Shown: positions 7,307-17,861 of the stretch, piece by piece
Numbering within the stretch: the stretch's first letter is position 1
How the letters are laid out: each line of letters opens with the position of its first letter
DNA from: Dermatophilus congolensis
GTDB lineage: Bacteria; Actinomycetota; Actinomycetes; Actinomycetales; Dermatophilaceae
Reading direction: 5' to 3'
Length of the DNA: 64,000 nucleotides
Assembly: GCA_030538115.1 (NCBI GenBank)
Contig: JAUNUP010000013.1
Span: 36,315-100,314 of the forward strand
Notes under the pieces: model-generated
Told to the model about the DNA's origin: nothing
The model's database searches: none
Seen by the model: the letters and a program-made list of their open reading frames with translations, nothing else
Made by a program: the position numbers and the translations under genes

Positions 7307-7461
7307 GTCCCATGGCACTGCTGCTGGTACGCGAGATGAGTCGAAAACATGTGCCATGGGACCCCGGAGCGAGAGGCGATGTGTAGAAGATCGCCCGGTC
7401 GAGGGCGTGCCACGGCACATGTTCTCTGTGACGTCCCGTTCTCCGCACGGTGCCGTGGCAC
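7307..7461. repeat. Pair of related hairpin repeats in inverted orientation (BIME-like)
   Basis: Two hairpins: 7307-7318 with 7351-7362 (GTCCCATGGCAC / GTGCCATGGGAC) and 7407-7418 with 7450-7461 (GTGCCACGGCAC / GTGCCGTGGCAC), with loops of 32 and 31 nt. The arms share the consensus GTSCCAYGGSAC, and AACATGTGCC in the first element recurs inverted as GGCACATGTT in the second. The two elements are therefore inverted copies of one ~56-nt unit. They lie between convergent genes and could act as a bidirectional terminator. Confidence 0.75.
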
Positions 7462-7476
7462 GGGAGCGGACCGGCG

Positions 7477-10317
7477 TCACCCCTGGTGCAGCGCCCGGTA
7501 GACGGCCTTTCGGATCTCGTCGTACCAGAGCACTACCGAGGCCATGGCCGCGCAGACGAGCCAGTGATCGAGGCCCAGGGAGGCCGTACCGAAGGCGGTT
7601 TGGAGCAGCGGCAGCTCGACCACTGCGAGTTGGGCCACGACACCGAACGCCAGCGCAGCCCACAGCCACTTGTTGGTGAATAGAGAGTGGAACGCGCTCG
7701 TCGTCTCGGAGCGGGCGTTGAGGGCGTTGAAGAGCTGCGCCAGCACCAGCGTTGTGAACCCGGCCGTGCGGGCGACCTCCAACGAATCGGTGCCCTCGAA
7801 GAAACCGCCGGGCAGGAAGATGTCCATCGTGAGCAGGGTGATCGCCCCCATGACGATGCCGATCGAAAGGATGCCTGACCACATGCGGCGGTCGATGATT
7901 CGCTCCTTCGGGTCGCGCGGGCTCCGGGCCATGACGTCGTCGATCTCGGGGTCGATTCCCATGGCGAGCGCGGGGGCGGTGTCGGTGACGAGGTTGATCC
8001 ACAGGATCTGGGTGGCGAGCAGCGGCACGAACATCGTGCCTTCGGCGGTCGCGTCGGTGAACCCGAGCACGCCTGCGAGCACGACGCCGAAGAAGACCGT
8101 GACGACCTCGCCCATGTTCGAGCTGAGCAGGTAGCGCAGGAACTTTTTGATGTTCTCGAAGATCACCCGCCCCTGGCGCACGGCGGCGACGATCGTGGCG
8201 AAGTTGTCGTCGCCGAGGATCATCGTGGAGGCCTGCTTCGTCACCTCCGTGCCGGTGATCCCCATGGCCACGCCGATGTCCGCCGACTTCAGGGCGGGAG
8301 CGTCGTTCACGCCGTCTCCGGTCATCGAGACGACATGCCCGTCGTCCTGCAGCACGTCGACGATGCGGATCTTGTGCTCGGGCGCCACGCGCGCGAACAC
8401 CGAGACGTCGCGGGCGGCCTGCGCGAACCCGGCCTCGTCGAGGCGGTCGAGTTCGACGCCGGTGAGCGCATCGGAGCCGGCGTCGACGATGCCGAGGTCG
8501 GAGGCGATGCGCGCGGCGGTGCCGGGGTGGTCGCCGGTGATCATCACGACACGGATGCCCGCCCGGTGTGCGTCGGCCACGGCCACACGGGCCTCGTCGC
8601 GCGGCGGGTCGATGATCCCGACCATGCCGAGGTAGATCATGTCGCGCTCGGCGTCTTCGTCGACATCGTCGGGGTTCGAGAACTCGCCCTCCGCCACCGG
8701 CCGGTACGCCGTACCCAGGGTGCGGAAGGCCTCGTCGGAGAGGGCCTCGACGTCGGCGAGCACCCGCTCCCTCCATTGGTCGTCGAGCGGCACGACGTCG
8801 TCGCCGACGAGGAGGTGGGAACAGCGGTCGAGCAGCACGTCAGGGGCGCCCTTGGCGACGAGCGCCCCCGCCTCGGTGACGCCCGCAGGTGCGTTCGGGT
8901 CGGCGTCCGCGCCCGAGACCGGCCGCTGCAGGGTCGACATCATCTTGCGTTCGCTGGAGAACGGCACCTCGCCCGCCCGCTCGTAGCAGGCAACCGAGTC
9001 GCGCACCCCGTCGAGCTTGTGCGCTGCGACGAGGAACGCCGCCTCGGTCGGATCGCCCTGGATGCCCCACTCCCCGTCGATCTCACGCAGGTCGGAGTCG
9101 TTGGCGAGCGACCCCGCCGTGAGCACCCGTCGCGCCTGCTGCAGGGCGGCGGCCTCATCGCAATCGGCCGCCACACTCGCTTCGCCCTCGGGCCGATACC
9201 CGATGCCGGAGACATCGACGCGCCCCGACGGCGTGACGACCCGCTCCACCGTCATCTCGTTTTTCGTGAGCGTGCCGGTCTTGTCGGAGCAGATCACCGA
9301 GGCGGACCCGAGCGTCTCCACCGAGTGCAGGTCTTTGACCACGGCATTACGGGCCGCGAGCCGCTGCACACCGATCGCGAGTACGACCGTGAGGATCGCC
9401 GGCAGCCCCTCCGGCACGGCAGCGACCGCGAGCGAGACACCGAGCAGGAGGATCGCGACCGCCTGCGAGGCCGTCGAGACGTCGTTGACGAGGAACAGCG
9501 TGCCCATCACGATCACCGCGATCGCGATGACGATGATCCCGAGCATCTTGCTCACGCGCGCGATCTCGACCGACAGCGGCGACGGATCGGACTCGGTGGC
9601 GTCGAGCAGTTCGGCCACGTTCCCCATCTCGGTACCCATGCCGGTGGCGGTGACGACCGCCGTGCCCACGCCGCGTGCCACAGCGGTGCCCTTGAAGACC
9701 ATGTCGTGCCGGTCGCCGAGCGCCCCTGCCTCTTCGAGCGTGGCCATGTCCTTCTCGGCGGCGACGGATTCGCCGGTGAGCGCCGCCTCCTGCACGCGAA
9801 GCGCAGTGGCGGTGAGCAGGCGCGCGTCGGCTCCGACCGCGTCGCCCTCGGCGAGCACGAGGATGTCACCCCGCACCAGCTCGCTCGACGGAACCGAAAT
9901 GCGCACGCCGTCGCGTAGCACCGTCGAGGTGGCCGCCGTCATGTCGGCGAGCGCCGCCACCGCGTCGCTGGCCTTGTTCTCCTCGACGAACCCGATGATG
10001 GCGTTGAGCAGCACGATCGCGGTGATCACGATGCCGTCGACCGGTATCCCCTGGGCGCCCTCGAGCAGCCAGGCAACGATCGAGATGACGATCGCGACCA
10101 ACAGCAGATACACGAGCGGGTCGTTGAACTGGGCGACGAACCGCTTCCAGGCGGGCGTCGGCGGGGTGCCGCGCAGCTCGTTGGGACCGTCGGCGTCCAG
10201 TCGGCGCGCCGCCTCCTCGCCGCTCAAGCCTGTCGAAGGATCGACCCCGAGATCGGCCGCGACGTCGCTCGCATCGCGTAACGCCGGGTCAGGTGCTTGC
10301 AGTTCTGTATCGCCCAC
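7477..10317 (-). CDS. P-type cation-transporting ATPase (P2, calcium-pump-like)
   Basis: A 946-residue membrane pump. An N-terminal cation-ATPase domain comes first. The actuator carries TGES (LTGESVAAEK), then M4 has AVPEGLPAI, the phosphorylation site is CSDKTGTLT (Asp near residue 345), and the hinge is MTGDGVNDAP. M6 reads INLVTDTAPALAMG, and a C-terminal transmembrane block completes the roughly ten helices. PEGLPA in M4 and NLVTD in M6 are hallmarks of P2 pumps such as SERCA-type Ca2+ ATPases, but a bacterial member could also carry Mn2+ or other cations. The start is GTG, with AGAGGA upstream. It is transcribed alone on the minus strand, 87 bases after the HAD gene, whose 3' end has a hairpin terminator. 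Confidence 0.93.
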   Translation of the reverse strand: MGDTELQAPDPALRDASDVAADLGVDPSTGLSGEEAARRLDADGPNELRGTPPTPAWKRFVAQFNDPLVYLLLVAIVISIVAWLLEGAQGIPVDGIVITAIVLLNAIIGFVEENKASDAVAALADMTAATSTVLRDGVRISVPSSELVRGDILVLAEGDAVGADARLLTATALRVQEAALTGESVAAEKDMATLEEAGALGDRHDMVFKGTAVARGVGTAVVTATGMGTEMGNVAELLDATESDPSPLSVEIARVSKMLGIIVIAIAVIVMGTLFLVNDVSTASQAVAILLLGVSLAVAAVPEGLPAILTVVLAIGVQRLAARNAVVKDLHSVETLGSASVICSDKTGTLTKNEMTVERVVTPSGRVDVSGIGYRPEGEASVAADCDEAAALQQARRVLTAGSLANDSDLREIDGEWGIQGDPTEAAFLVAAHKLDGVRDSVACYERAGEVPFSSERKMMSTLQRPVSGADADPNAPAGVTEAGALVAKGAPDVLLDRCSHLLVGDDVVPLDDQWRERVLADVEALSDEAFRTLGTAYRPVAEGEFSNPDDVDEDAERDMIYLGMVGIIDPPRDEARVAVADAHRAGIRVVMITGDHPGTAARIASDLGIVDAGSDALTGVELDRLDEAGFAQAARDVSVFARVAPEHKIRIVDVLQDDGHVVSMTGDGVNDAPALKSADIGVAMGITGTEVTKQASTMILGDDNFATIVAAVRQGRVIFENIKKFLRYLLSSNMGEVVTVFFGVVLAGVLGFTDATAEGTMFVPLLATQILWINLVTDTAPALAMGIDPEIDDVMARSPRDPKERIIDRRMWSGILSIGIVMGAITLLTMDIFLPGGFFEGTDSLEVARTAGFTTLVLAQLFNALNARSETTSAFHSLFTNKWLWAALAFGVVAQLAVVELPLLQTAFGTASLGLDHWLVCAAMASVVLWYDEIRKAVYRALHQG

Positions 10318-10386
10318 GAGCCCATCCTCTCCCGGATGTTCGAAACGCGCCGGGTCAGGGGATGCGCAACGGGCCGTTCACGAGGT

Positions 10387-10411
10387 CCGGTGACTCGGGC
10401 ACCGTCACCGG
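10387..10411 (-). terminator. Hairpin at the end of the FAH–gltX–HAD transcript
   Basis: CCGGTGAC (10387-10394) pairs with GTCACCGG (10404-10411) around a 9-nt loop. It overlaps the stop codon of the HAD gene. There is no U-run, as is common in actinobacteria. Confidence 0.45.
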
Positions 10412-11148
10412 GTCAGGAGAGCCGTCACCTCGTGCAGTGACTCGACGACTCGCACCAGCGGGTCGTTCAGTTCGGTGCCCCACCCGGCGCCCCTCGGGGG
10501 CGGAAGCTCGCGCCGTTGCAGCCAGGCCGCGCGCATCCCGGCGCGCTGAGCTCCCAGGATGTCGGTGGGCAGGGTGTCGCCGACGACGAGCACCTCGTGC
10601 GGGTCGACACCGACAATCTCGGCCGCCATCGCGAACACCCTCGGGTCGGGCTTACCGACGCCGAGCGTGTCGGTGGTGACCATCGGCGCGCGGCCGGTGA
10701 GGCCCACAGCCTCGAGCTTCACCTCGGTCTGACCGCCTCCGGAGTTGGTGAGCAAGCACACGCCGATGCCGGCCGCGTCGGCGGCGTCGAACATCGGCAG
10801 CGCATCGGCGAACAGGCGCTGCGAGCCCTTGAACGCGACCCGGTAGTTCGACTCGAACACGTCGAACCGCACATCTGCCAGCCCGAGTTCGCGGCACGCG
10901 ACGGAGTACCGGGCGTTCCGCATCGTCGGAAAGTCCTGCTCACCGCGGGTGTACGCGTCGAAATGCCCGGCGGGATCGTCGTAGAAGATGTCGGAGATCC
11001 GCGTGTGCAACTCGGGCGCCTCGTCGGGCCAGGCCGCCGCGGCACCAGCGGCGCACGACCCCCGCATCGCCGCTTGCGTGTCGACGAGCGTGTCGTCGAT
11101 ATCGAGCAACAGCCCTCGAATCGGCTCTGCCCAGACGTCGTGTTTCAC
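10405..11148 (-). CDS. HAD-superfamily hydrolase
   Basis: A 247-residue haloacid-dehalogenase-like phosphatase. All four motifs are visible: motif I LLLDIDDTLVD (nucleophile and acid Asp pair near residue 16), motif II LLTNSGG, motif III Lys in GVGKPDP, and motif IV VVGDTLPTD. A helical cap lies between motifs I and II. The family hydrolyses small phosphate esters such as phosphoglycolate or sugar phosphates; the substrate here is unknown. The GTG start lies nine bases after the gltX stop, so it is co-transcribed with gltX. In many actinobacteria a HAD phosphatase follows gltX, but a functional link is not established. Confidence 0.88.
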   Translation of the reverse strand: MKHDVWAEPIRGLLLDIDDTLVDTQAAMRGSCAAGAAAAWPDEAPELHTRISDIFYDDPAGHFDAYTRGEQDFPTMRNARYSVACRELGLADVRFDVFESNYRVAFKGSQRLFADALPMFDAADAAGIGVCLLTNSGGGQTEVKLEAVGLTGRAPMVTTDTLGVGKPDPRVFAMAAEIVGVDPHEVLVVGDTLPTDILGAQRAGMRAAWLQRRELPPPRGAGWGTELNDPLVRVVESLHEVTALLTR

Positions 11149-11157
11149 GCAGCGCGC

Positions 11158-12657
<1,500 letters not shown>

Positions 12658-12707
12658 GATGCTGCCCACCCTACCGACTGCCCGACCACCCCAGCCCTGC
12701 GCCGGAC

Positions 12708-13490
12708 TCAGTCGCGACGGAGGAAAGGGTTGCCGAAGGTGCCTATGCCTTCGATCTCTACCTCTACTCGTTGGCCCTCGGTTACCAGGCCTACGCCTGC
12801 TGGGGTGCCCGTGAGGATCACGTCGCCCGGGAGCAGGGTGAAGGCCGCCGAGATGTACTCGATGAGGGCGGGCACGTCGAAGACCATGTCGCTCGTTCGG
12901 CCGTCTTGCACGACCTCGCCGTCGACCCTCGTGATGAGGCGCAGGTCGCTCGGGTCGAGGTCGGTCTCGATCCACGGGCCGAGCGGGCAGAACGTGTCGA
13001 AGCCCTTCGCCCTGGCCCACTGGAGGTCGCTCTTCTGCAGGTCACGGGCGCTGACGTCGTTGGCGCAGGTATAGCCGAAGACCACGTCGAGGGCCTGCTC
13101 GCGCGGCACGTCCTTGCACATGCGGCCGATGACCACCGCGAGCTCGCCCTCGTACCCGACCTCGCGCACCACGGGCGGGATCACCACCGGGTCGTCCGGC
13201 CCGGCCACTGCCGTGTTCGGGATGAGGAACAGCGCGGGCTCTGTCGGCACCGGATTGTCGAATTCGGCTGCGTGGTCGGCGTAATTGCGCCCGACCCCGA
13301 TCACCTTGCTGCGCGGCAACACCGGAGCCAGCAGCCGCACGTCGTCGAGGTCGAAACGCTCCCCCGTGCCCGACACCTGCGTGTACAGCGGGTCACCGGC
13401 CACCGCCGCGATCCACTCGCTGCCCGGCTCTCCCTGCACGACCCCGTACGAGGGGGCGTCGTCTCCGTGCACGAACCGCACGATGCGCAT
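12708..13490 (-). CDS. Fumarylacetoacetate hydrolase (FAH) family protein
   Basis: A 260-residue protein of the FAH fold. Visible family segments are VIGVGRNYADHAAEF (His/Tyr region), EGELAVVIGR with the metal-binding Glu residues, and CANDVSARDLQ with the third metal ligand. The C-terminus holds GDVILTGTPAGVG. Members hydrolyse or isomerise beta-diketo acids (fumarylpyruvate, oxaloacetate, hydroxyhepta-dienedioate); the specific reaction is not predictable. The start at 13490 is chosen over an upstream ATG because AGGAG lies eight bases ahead and the family begins MRIVRF. It precedes gltX by 50 bases on the same strand, an arrangement shared by many actinobacteria. Confidence 0.9.
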   Translation of the reverse strand: MRIVRFVHGDDAPSYGVVQGEPGSEWIAAVAGDPLYTQVSGTGERFDLDDVRLLAPVLPRSKVIGVGRNYADHAAEFDNPVPTEPALFLIPNTAVAGPDDPVVIPPVVREVGYEGELAVVIGRMCKDVPREQALDVVFGYTCANDVSARDLQKSDLQWARAKGFDTFCPLGPWIETDLDPSDLRLITRVDGEVVQDGRTSDMVFDVPALIEYISAAFTLLPGDVILTGTPAGVGLVTEGQRVEVEIEGIGTFGNPFLRRD

Positions 13491-13575
13491 GTCGTTCTCC
13501 TGTCCTCCGCCGGCCTGCACGCGGCACCGTCTCCACCGCGCGCAAGCACCATCGGATCGAGCCTACGGGCTGCCC

Positions 13576-13581
13576 TACCCT
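13576..13581 (+). promoter_or_regulatory. -10 element TACCCT for a leaderless gene
   Basis: TACCCT ends six bases before the GTG at 13588. The segment around it (CTACCCTGG, then GTG) nearly repeats the one in front of glgX at 56416, supporting a leaderless promoter here. Confidence 0.5.
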
Positions 13582-13587
13582 GGATCC

Positions 13588-14496
13588 GTGCCCGCCCCGT
13601 CCGCTCCCGCCGTCACCGGCCGCTTCCTCACGCGCGAGCAGTGGCAGTCGGCCCAGGCGGAGCACGAGGCTCGCGTCGACCGGTACGTTCAACCCCACCT
13701 CCGTCGCCGCGAGCGCGGAGAGAAGCACGCCGTCGAGGACTTCCTCTTCGAGTACTACCGCGTTCGCCCTGGTCAGCTGCGCCGCTGGCACCCCGGAGCA
13801 GGGATCGGACTGCTCGACCCCGACGCGTCGCTGCACCCGAGCTGGAAGTTCTACAACGGCTTCTCGACCGTCAGCGTCGACCTGCGGACTTTTCTGGCAG
13901 CTCGAGGCGGACTCGTCGCCCACATCCGCGACCTCCTCGCGGCCACCGCGCAGCGCACGCCGACCTTCGGGTGCTTCGGCCTGCACGAGTGGGCGATGGT
14001 CTACCGGGCCGCCGACGACCGCCGGCACCCCGCTCCTCTGCGACTAGGTGCAAGCGGCACCGACGAAGTCGTGGAGTCGATGCAGGTGCGTTGCACCCAC
14101 TACGACGCCTTCCGGTTCTTCACCCCGCAGGCCCGCCCGCGCAACGCACTCACCCCCACACGCGACACACAGAACGACCTCGAACAACCGGGCTGCCTGC
14201 ACGCCGGCATGGATCTGTACCGGTTCTCCGCAGAACTTCTGCCTGCCACCCCCAGCAGCCTCGTCATGGACTGCTTCGAGCACGCGATGCGCTCCCGCTA
14301 CCTCGACATGCAGGCCTCCCCCTACGACCTCGCCTACCTCGACCTCGCCCCCATCCGTATCGAGACGCCGCAGGGGCGGGCGGAGTACGTGGCAGCGCAG
14401 AAGACCCTCGCCGATTCCGCCGCAGAGCTACGCGCCCGCTTGCTCGCCGCCTGCACGGCGATGCTCGACGAGGTATCGGGTTCTCCCGCGACCTGA
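13588..14496 (+). CDS. Conserved actinobacterial protein commonly annotated as 3-methyladenine DNA glycosylase
   Basis: A 302-residue soluble protein. The N-terminal half (HEARVDRYVQPHL, then GEKHAVEDFLFEYY and RPGQLRRWHPG) is characteristic of a conserved actinobacterial family that databases often label 3-methyladenine DNA glycosylase. The helix-hairpin-helix catalytic motif of true AlkA/TagI enzymes is not evident, so the biochemical label should be treated with care. Other conserved-looking parts are CFGLHEWAMVY and FTPQARPRNALTP. A GTG start is chosen because of a -10 box six bases upstream and because earlier in-frame codons overlap the divergent FAH gene. No operon partner is obvious; the next gene follows after 45 bases. 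Confidence 0.8.
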   Translation: MPAPSAPAVTGRFLTREQWQSAQAEHEARVDRYVQPHLRRRERGEKHAVEDFLFEYYRVRPGQLRRWHPGAGIGLLDPDASLHPSWKFYNGFSTVSVDLRTFLAARGGLVAHIRDLLAATAQRTPTFGCFGLHEWAMVYRAADDRRHPAPLRLGASGTDEVVESMQVRCTHYDAFRFFTPQARPRNALTPTRDTQNDLEQPGCLHAGMDLYRFSAELLPATPSSLVMDCFEHAMRSRYLDMQASPYDLAYLDLAPIRIETPQGRAEYVAAQKTLADSAAELRARLLAACTAMLDEVSGSPAT

Positions 14497-14541
14497 CGCG
14501 CGCCGCCAACGCCTGGCTCGTGTACCGCGCGTGAAAATGCG

Positions 14542-15099
14542 ATGGTGGATTCCATGGCCGAGACCGAGCGTGACTCGAGCGGAGCCTCCACGTTGTTCGC
14601 GTGTGCCGAACGACTGCAGGCCACGCGCTTGATGGTGCTGTGCATCCGCCCCGACCCCGCGCCCGAACTCATCGAGGCCCTCGCGGCCCCGACCGTGGCC
14701 CACGGTCTGGTTCTCGACGACTCCCCCGAACACGCCGCAGCCGTGAACGCCCTGCTCACAGCGCGTGCGGTGGCACACGTCGACACGCTCTGCGCCGACC
14801 TGTTCGCGACCCACTCGTACGAAGGCAGGGTGCCGGCCGACGTCATCGTGCTCGGCTCACGCCTCATCGCCCGCGAGGAGACGCCCCTGCGGATGTTGAT
14901 CGAGGGGCTGCGCAAGCTGTGCTCGCGAGACGGCCTGGTCATGTGGCCACTCGAAGCGCTCACTCCCGAACGTCGCACGCTGCTGCAGCGGTTGCTCGAT
15001 CGTGCCGGCTTCGAGAGCATCGATCCCGAGCCGGGGGCGACCTGGCAGTGCGCCCGCCACCTCGGCGTCACGGGCAGACTCGAAGGCCCGCGCCTCTAA
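14542..15099 (+). CDS. Hypothetical protein, methyltransferase-like fold
   Basis: A 185-residue protein. Its alternating pattern of helices and beta-rich stretches (LMVLCIRP, ADVIVLGSRLI, RDGLVMWPLEAL, LLDRAGFESIDPE) resembles the C-terminal part of class I SAM-dependent methyltransferases, with the familiar close where the last strands follow an LL--AGF segment. The glycine-rich SAM loop (motif I) is not visible, so catalysis is doubtful. Two starts are possible, ATG-like at 14542 and ATG at 14554; neither has a strong ribosome site. It follows the previous gene on the same strand and ends convergently with the small membrane protein gene, overlapping by four bases. The functional assignment is weak. 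Confidence 0.6.
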   Translation: MVDSMAETERDSSGASTLFACAERLQATRLMVLCIRPDPAPELIEALAAPTVAHGLVLDDSPEHAAAVNALLTARAVAHVDTLCADLFATHSYEGRVPADVIVLGSRLIAREETPLRMLIEGLRKLCSRDGLVMWPLEALTPERRTLLQRLLDRAGFESIDPEPGATWQCARHLGVTGRLEGPRL

Positions 15100-15290
15100 C
15101 CCCGCTCGCGGCCGCCGGTGCCGTACACGACGACGCCGACCACCGGGATGGCGAGAAACCACAGCCACGACCCGGAGGCGAAGAACGCGAGGATCGCGAG
15201 AACCGGCACCAGTGCCATGATCCCGTTCGCCGCACGCGGCTTCATCGGTATCAGTCCGTTCGTGCGGTCGCGTCCGTGGTGATCTGCCAT
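15096..15290 (-). CDS. Small hypothetical membrane protein
   Basis: A 64-residue protein with a basic, polar N-terminus of about 20 residues, two adjacent hydrophobic segments (GIMALVPVLAILAFFAS and LWFLAIPVVGVVVYG) and a short charged tail. It is probably a two-helix hairpin in the cytoplasmic membrane. The ribosome site is a perfect AGGAGG four bases before the ATG, which argues that it is a real gene despite its size. It lies 34 bases before the end of ilvE on the same strand orientation, so it could be transcribed after ilvE. No family is recognised. Confidence 0.7.
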   Translation of the reverse strand: MADHHGRDRTNGLIPMKPRAANGIMALVPVLAILAFFASGSWLWFLAIPVVGVVVYGTGGRERG

Positions 15291-15324
15291 GACGCCTCCT
15301 TCACGAACGATTCGGCCGCCGCTC

Positions 15325-16422
15325 TCAGACCAGTCGGGTCATCCAGCCGTGCCGGTCTTCGGCACGACCGTACTGGATGTCGAGCAGTGCATTGCGGAGG
15401 CCGAGGGTCACCTCGCCGACGTCAGTGCCTTGGGTCATCTCGCCGCCCTCCCAGACGAGTTCGCCGACCGGCGTGATCACGGCGGCGGTACCGCACGCGA
15501 ACGCCTCGACGATCTCGCCCGAGGCCACGCCGTCCTTCCACTCCTGGATCGGGACGCGCCGCTCCTCCGGCGTCAACCCCATCTCGGAGGCGAGCTGCAG
15601 AATCGATCCGCGCGTGACGCCTTCGAGAATCGAGCCGGTCAGCGCGGGCGTGACAAGGCGTCCGTCGCGGTAGACGAGGAACAGGTTCATGCCACCCAGC
15701 TCCTCGATGTACGTGTGAGTCGAGGAGTCGAGGAAGACGGCCTGGTCACAGCCGTGGTCGATACCCTCGAGCTGGCCCGCGAGGCTGGAGGCGTAGTTGC
15801 CACCACACTTGGCCGCGCCCGTGCCGCCCGCGCCGGCGCGCGCGAAGTTGGTCGACAGCCACAGCCGCACCGGGGCGACGCCGCGCGAGAAGTAGGCCCC
15901 GGCGGGTGAGGCGATGACGCTGTACGTCACGTGCCGCGCCGGGCGAACACCGAGAAACGCCTCGGAGGCGAACATGAAGGGCCGCAGGTACAGGCTGGTC
16001 TCGCCGGTGCCGTACGCGGGCACCCACGGCTCGTCGATCGTGACGATCTGCCGGATCGACTCGATGAAGTCCTCCTCCGGCAACACCGGCAGCGCCAGGC
16101 GCTCGGAGCTGCGCTGCATGCGCGTCGCGTTGCCCTGCGGCCGGAAGCTCCACACCGAGCCGTCTTCGTGCCTGAAGGCCTTGAGGCCTTCGAAGATCTC
16201 CTGGCCGTAGTGCAGAACGGCCGCGGCCGGATCCATCTGGAACGGGCCGTACGGGCGCACCTGCGCGTCGTGCCAGCCGGTGCCCTCGTCCCACTCGATC
16301 GTGACCATGTGGTCGGTGAAGTTCGTACCGAATCCGGGGTTGGCGAGTACGGCCGCTCGCTCCGCATCACTGACCCGGCGCTGGCTGGGGTCGACGGTGA
16401 AGGTCAGCGGGCTACTGGACAT
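15325..16422 (-). CDS. ilvE: Branched-chain amino acid aminotransferase
   Basis: A 365-residue PLP enzyme of fold type IV, catalysing the last step of Ile, Val and Leu synthesis: amino transfer from glutamate to the branched 2-keto acids. The Schiff-base lysine lies in GAAKCGGNYAS near residue 203. Also visible are the early FEGLKAFRH substrate loop, the EELGGMNLF motif and the GSILEGVTR segment. The length fits the bacterial class IIb type (about 360). The ATG at 16422 is chosen because AGGAG lies upstream. It belongs with leuB and ilvBNC in the window but is separated from leuB by a very strong terminator, so it has its own promoter in the interval 16423-16506. Confidence 0.95.
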   Translation of the reverse strand: MSSSPLTFTVDPSQRRVSDAERAAVLANPGFGTNFTDHMVTIEWDEGTGWHDAQVRPYGPFQMDPAAAVLHYGQEIFEGLKAFRHEDGSVWSFRPQGNATRMQRSSERLALPVLPEEDFIESIRQIVTIDEPWVPAYGTGETSLYLRPFMFASEAFLGVRPARHVTYSVIASPAGAYFSRGVAPVRLWLSTNFARAGAGGTGAAKCGGNYASSLAGQLEGIDHGCDQAVFLDSSTHTYIEELGGMNLFLVYRDGRLVTPALTGSILEGVTRGSILQLASEMGLTPEERRVPIQEWKDGVASGEIVEAFACGTAAVITPVGELVWEGGEMTQGTDVGEVTLGLRNALLDIQYGRAEDRHGWMTRLV

Positions 16423-16506
16423 GCGCGTTCTCCTGGATTCGTTGCGGTGTTTCACAGAGTACTCGCGGGGCACGCCCCGCACCGGTCGGGCCGGATGCGT
16501 CGGGTA

Positions 16507-16549
16507 CGACGAAGCCCCGCCCCGGCGACACCGGGGCGGGGCTTCGTCG
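16507..16549 (-). terminator. Strong terminator after leuB
   Basis: A 19-bp perfect stem (16507-16525 with 16531-16549) with a 5-nt loop, 20 bases past the leuB stop and upstream of ilvE. There is no U-run, but stem strength makes a terminator very likely. It isolates leuB from ilvE. Confidence 0.85.
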
Positions 16550-16569
16550 GCAGAAGCTCTGCGGTGGTG

Positions 16570-17637
16570 TCAGCCGAGTCGGGCGACGATGGCGTCGCCT
16601 ACCTCACTGGTCGAGCGGGCGGTCGTGCCGCGCTCGGCGAGGTCGGCGGCTACGGCGGCCTCAATGCGGTCAGCAGCCTCAGAGGCACCGATGTGGTCGA
16701 GCAGCATGCCCACCGACAGGATCGTCGCCGTCGGGTCGGCCTTGCCCTGGCCCGCGATGTCGGGCGCGGAGCCGTGCACGGGCTCGAACATGCTCGGCGA
16801 CGTGCGGTCGGGGTTGACGTTGCCGCTGGCCGCCAGGCCGATACCGCCGACGACGGCACCCGCAAGGTCGGTGACGATGTCACCGAAGAGGTTGTCGGTG
16901 ACGATCACGTCGAAGCGGCCCGGATCGGTGGCCAGGTAGATCATCGCAGCGTCGACGTGGCAGTAGGCCGTGGTGACGTCGGGGAATTCGGCGTTGACCG
17001 CCTCGACCGTGCGACGCCACAGGTGTCCCGAGTACGAGAGCACGTTGTGCTTGTGCACGAGCGTGAGGTGCTTGCGGGGGCGGGCCGCGGCACGCGCGAA
17101 CGCGTCACGCACGACCCGCTCGATGCCGAAGCGCGTGTTGACGCTGACCTCGGTGGCGATCTCGTGCGGTGTGCCCTCACGGATGAGACCGCCGTTGCCG
17201 GCGTACGGGCCCTCGGTGCCCTCACGCACGACGACGAAGTCGATGCCGTCGGGAGCCACAGAGGCGATGTCGAGCGGGCTCTTCACACCCGGGTACAGCT
17301 TGGCCGGGCGCAGGTTCACGTAGTGATCGAGCGAGAACCGCAGCGCGAGCAGCAACTGACGCTCGAGCACACCACTTGGCACAGTCGGGTCACCGACGGC
17401 ACCGAGAAGGATCGCGTCGTGGCCGCGCAACTGCTCGACCGTGCCCTCGGGCAGCGCCTCACCCGTGCGGTGCCAGCGGTCGGCGCCCAGGTCGTACGGC
17501 GTGGTCGTGACGGTCAGCCCCGTGCTCGAAGCGACCTTGTCGAGGGCCTTGAGACCCTCGTCCACGACCTCCGGCCCGATGCCGTCACCAGCGATGACGG
17601 CAAGGTTCAAGGTGGAGGGAGAAGATGCGTCAGCCAT
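16570..17637 (-). CDS. leuB: 3-isopropylmalate dehydrogenase
   Basis: A 355-residue NAD-dependent beta-decarboxylating dehydrogenase, third step of leucine synthesis. The N-terminal nucleotide region is [14 protein letters not shown]. The substrate-binding arginines lie in [20 protein letters not shown], the catalytic Lys/Asp region is [27 protein letters not shown], and [18 protein letters not shown] closes the cofactor pocket. This Mycobacterium-like type is slightly shorter than the enterobacterial enzyme (about 363). The ATG at 17637 has only a weak ribosome site. It is flanked by hairpins on both sides and so forms a single-gene unit between glyA and ilvE. leuA, leuC and leuD are not in the window. 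Confidence 0.95.
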   Translation of the reverse strand: MADASSPSTLNLAVIAGDGIGPEVVDEGLKALDKVASSTGLTVTTTPYDLGADRWHRTGEALPEGTVEQLRGHDAILLGAVGDPTVPSGVLERQLLLALRFSLDHYVNLRPAKLYPGVKSPLDIASVAPDGIDFVVVREGTEGPYAGNGGLIREGTPHEIATEVSVNTRFGIERVVRDAFARAAARPRKHLTLVHKHNVLSYSGHLWRRTVEAVNAEFPDVTTAYCHVDAAMIYLATDPGRFDVIVTDNLFGDIVTDLAGAVVGGIGLAASGNVNPDRTSPSMFEPVHGSAPDIAGQGKADPTATILSVGMLLDHIGASEAADRIEAAVAADLAERGTTARSTSEVGDAIVARLG

Positions 17638-17701
17638 GAGGCAAATCTACGCCGCGTCTTGCATCGCGGGACGCCGAACTCACATACCGGACGTGAACAC
17701 G

Positions 17702-17739
17702 CTGAAGGGGCGACCGGTCGAAACCAGCCGCCCCTTCAG
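17702..17739 (-). terminator. Hairpin between glyA and leuB
   Basis: CTGAAGGGGCG (17702-17712) pairs with CGCCCCTTCAG (17729-17739) across a 16-nt loop. It is a second stem downstream of glyA and could back up the one at its stop codon. Confidence 0.6.
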
Positions 17740-17778
17740 GCGGTCATGCGATCACGAGAGTGATCAGCGGTGCTTATG

Positions 17779-17861
17779 TCGGCTGAAGCGCTCGACTCCG
17801 CTGCGGGCGGGAGCCTCGCAAGCTCAGCTCCCACCCTCCGCTGCGTCTCGGCTTCAGCCGA
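17779..17861 (-). terminator. Long stem-loop overlapping the glyA stop codon
   Basis: TCGGCTGAAGC (17779-17789) pairs perfectly with GCTTCAGCCGA (17851-17861). The 61-nt interior holds further complementary GGGAGC/GCTCCC segments. The glyA stop lies inside the upstream arm. It probably terminates glyA together with the next hairpin. Confidence 0.5.
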
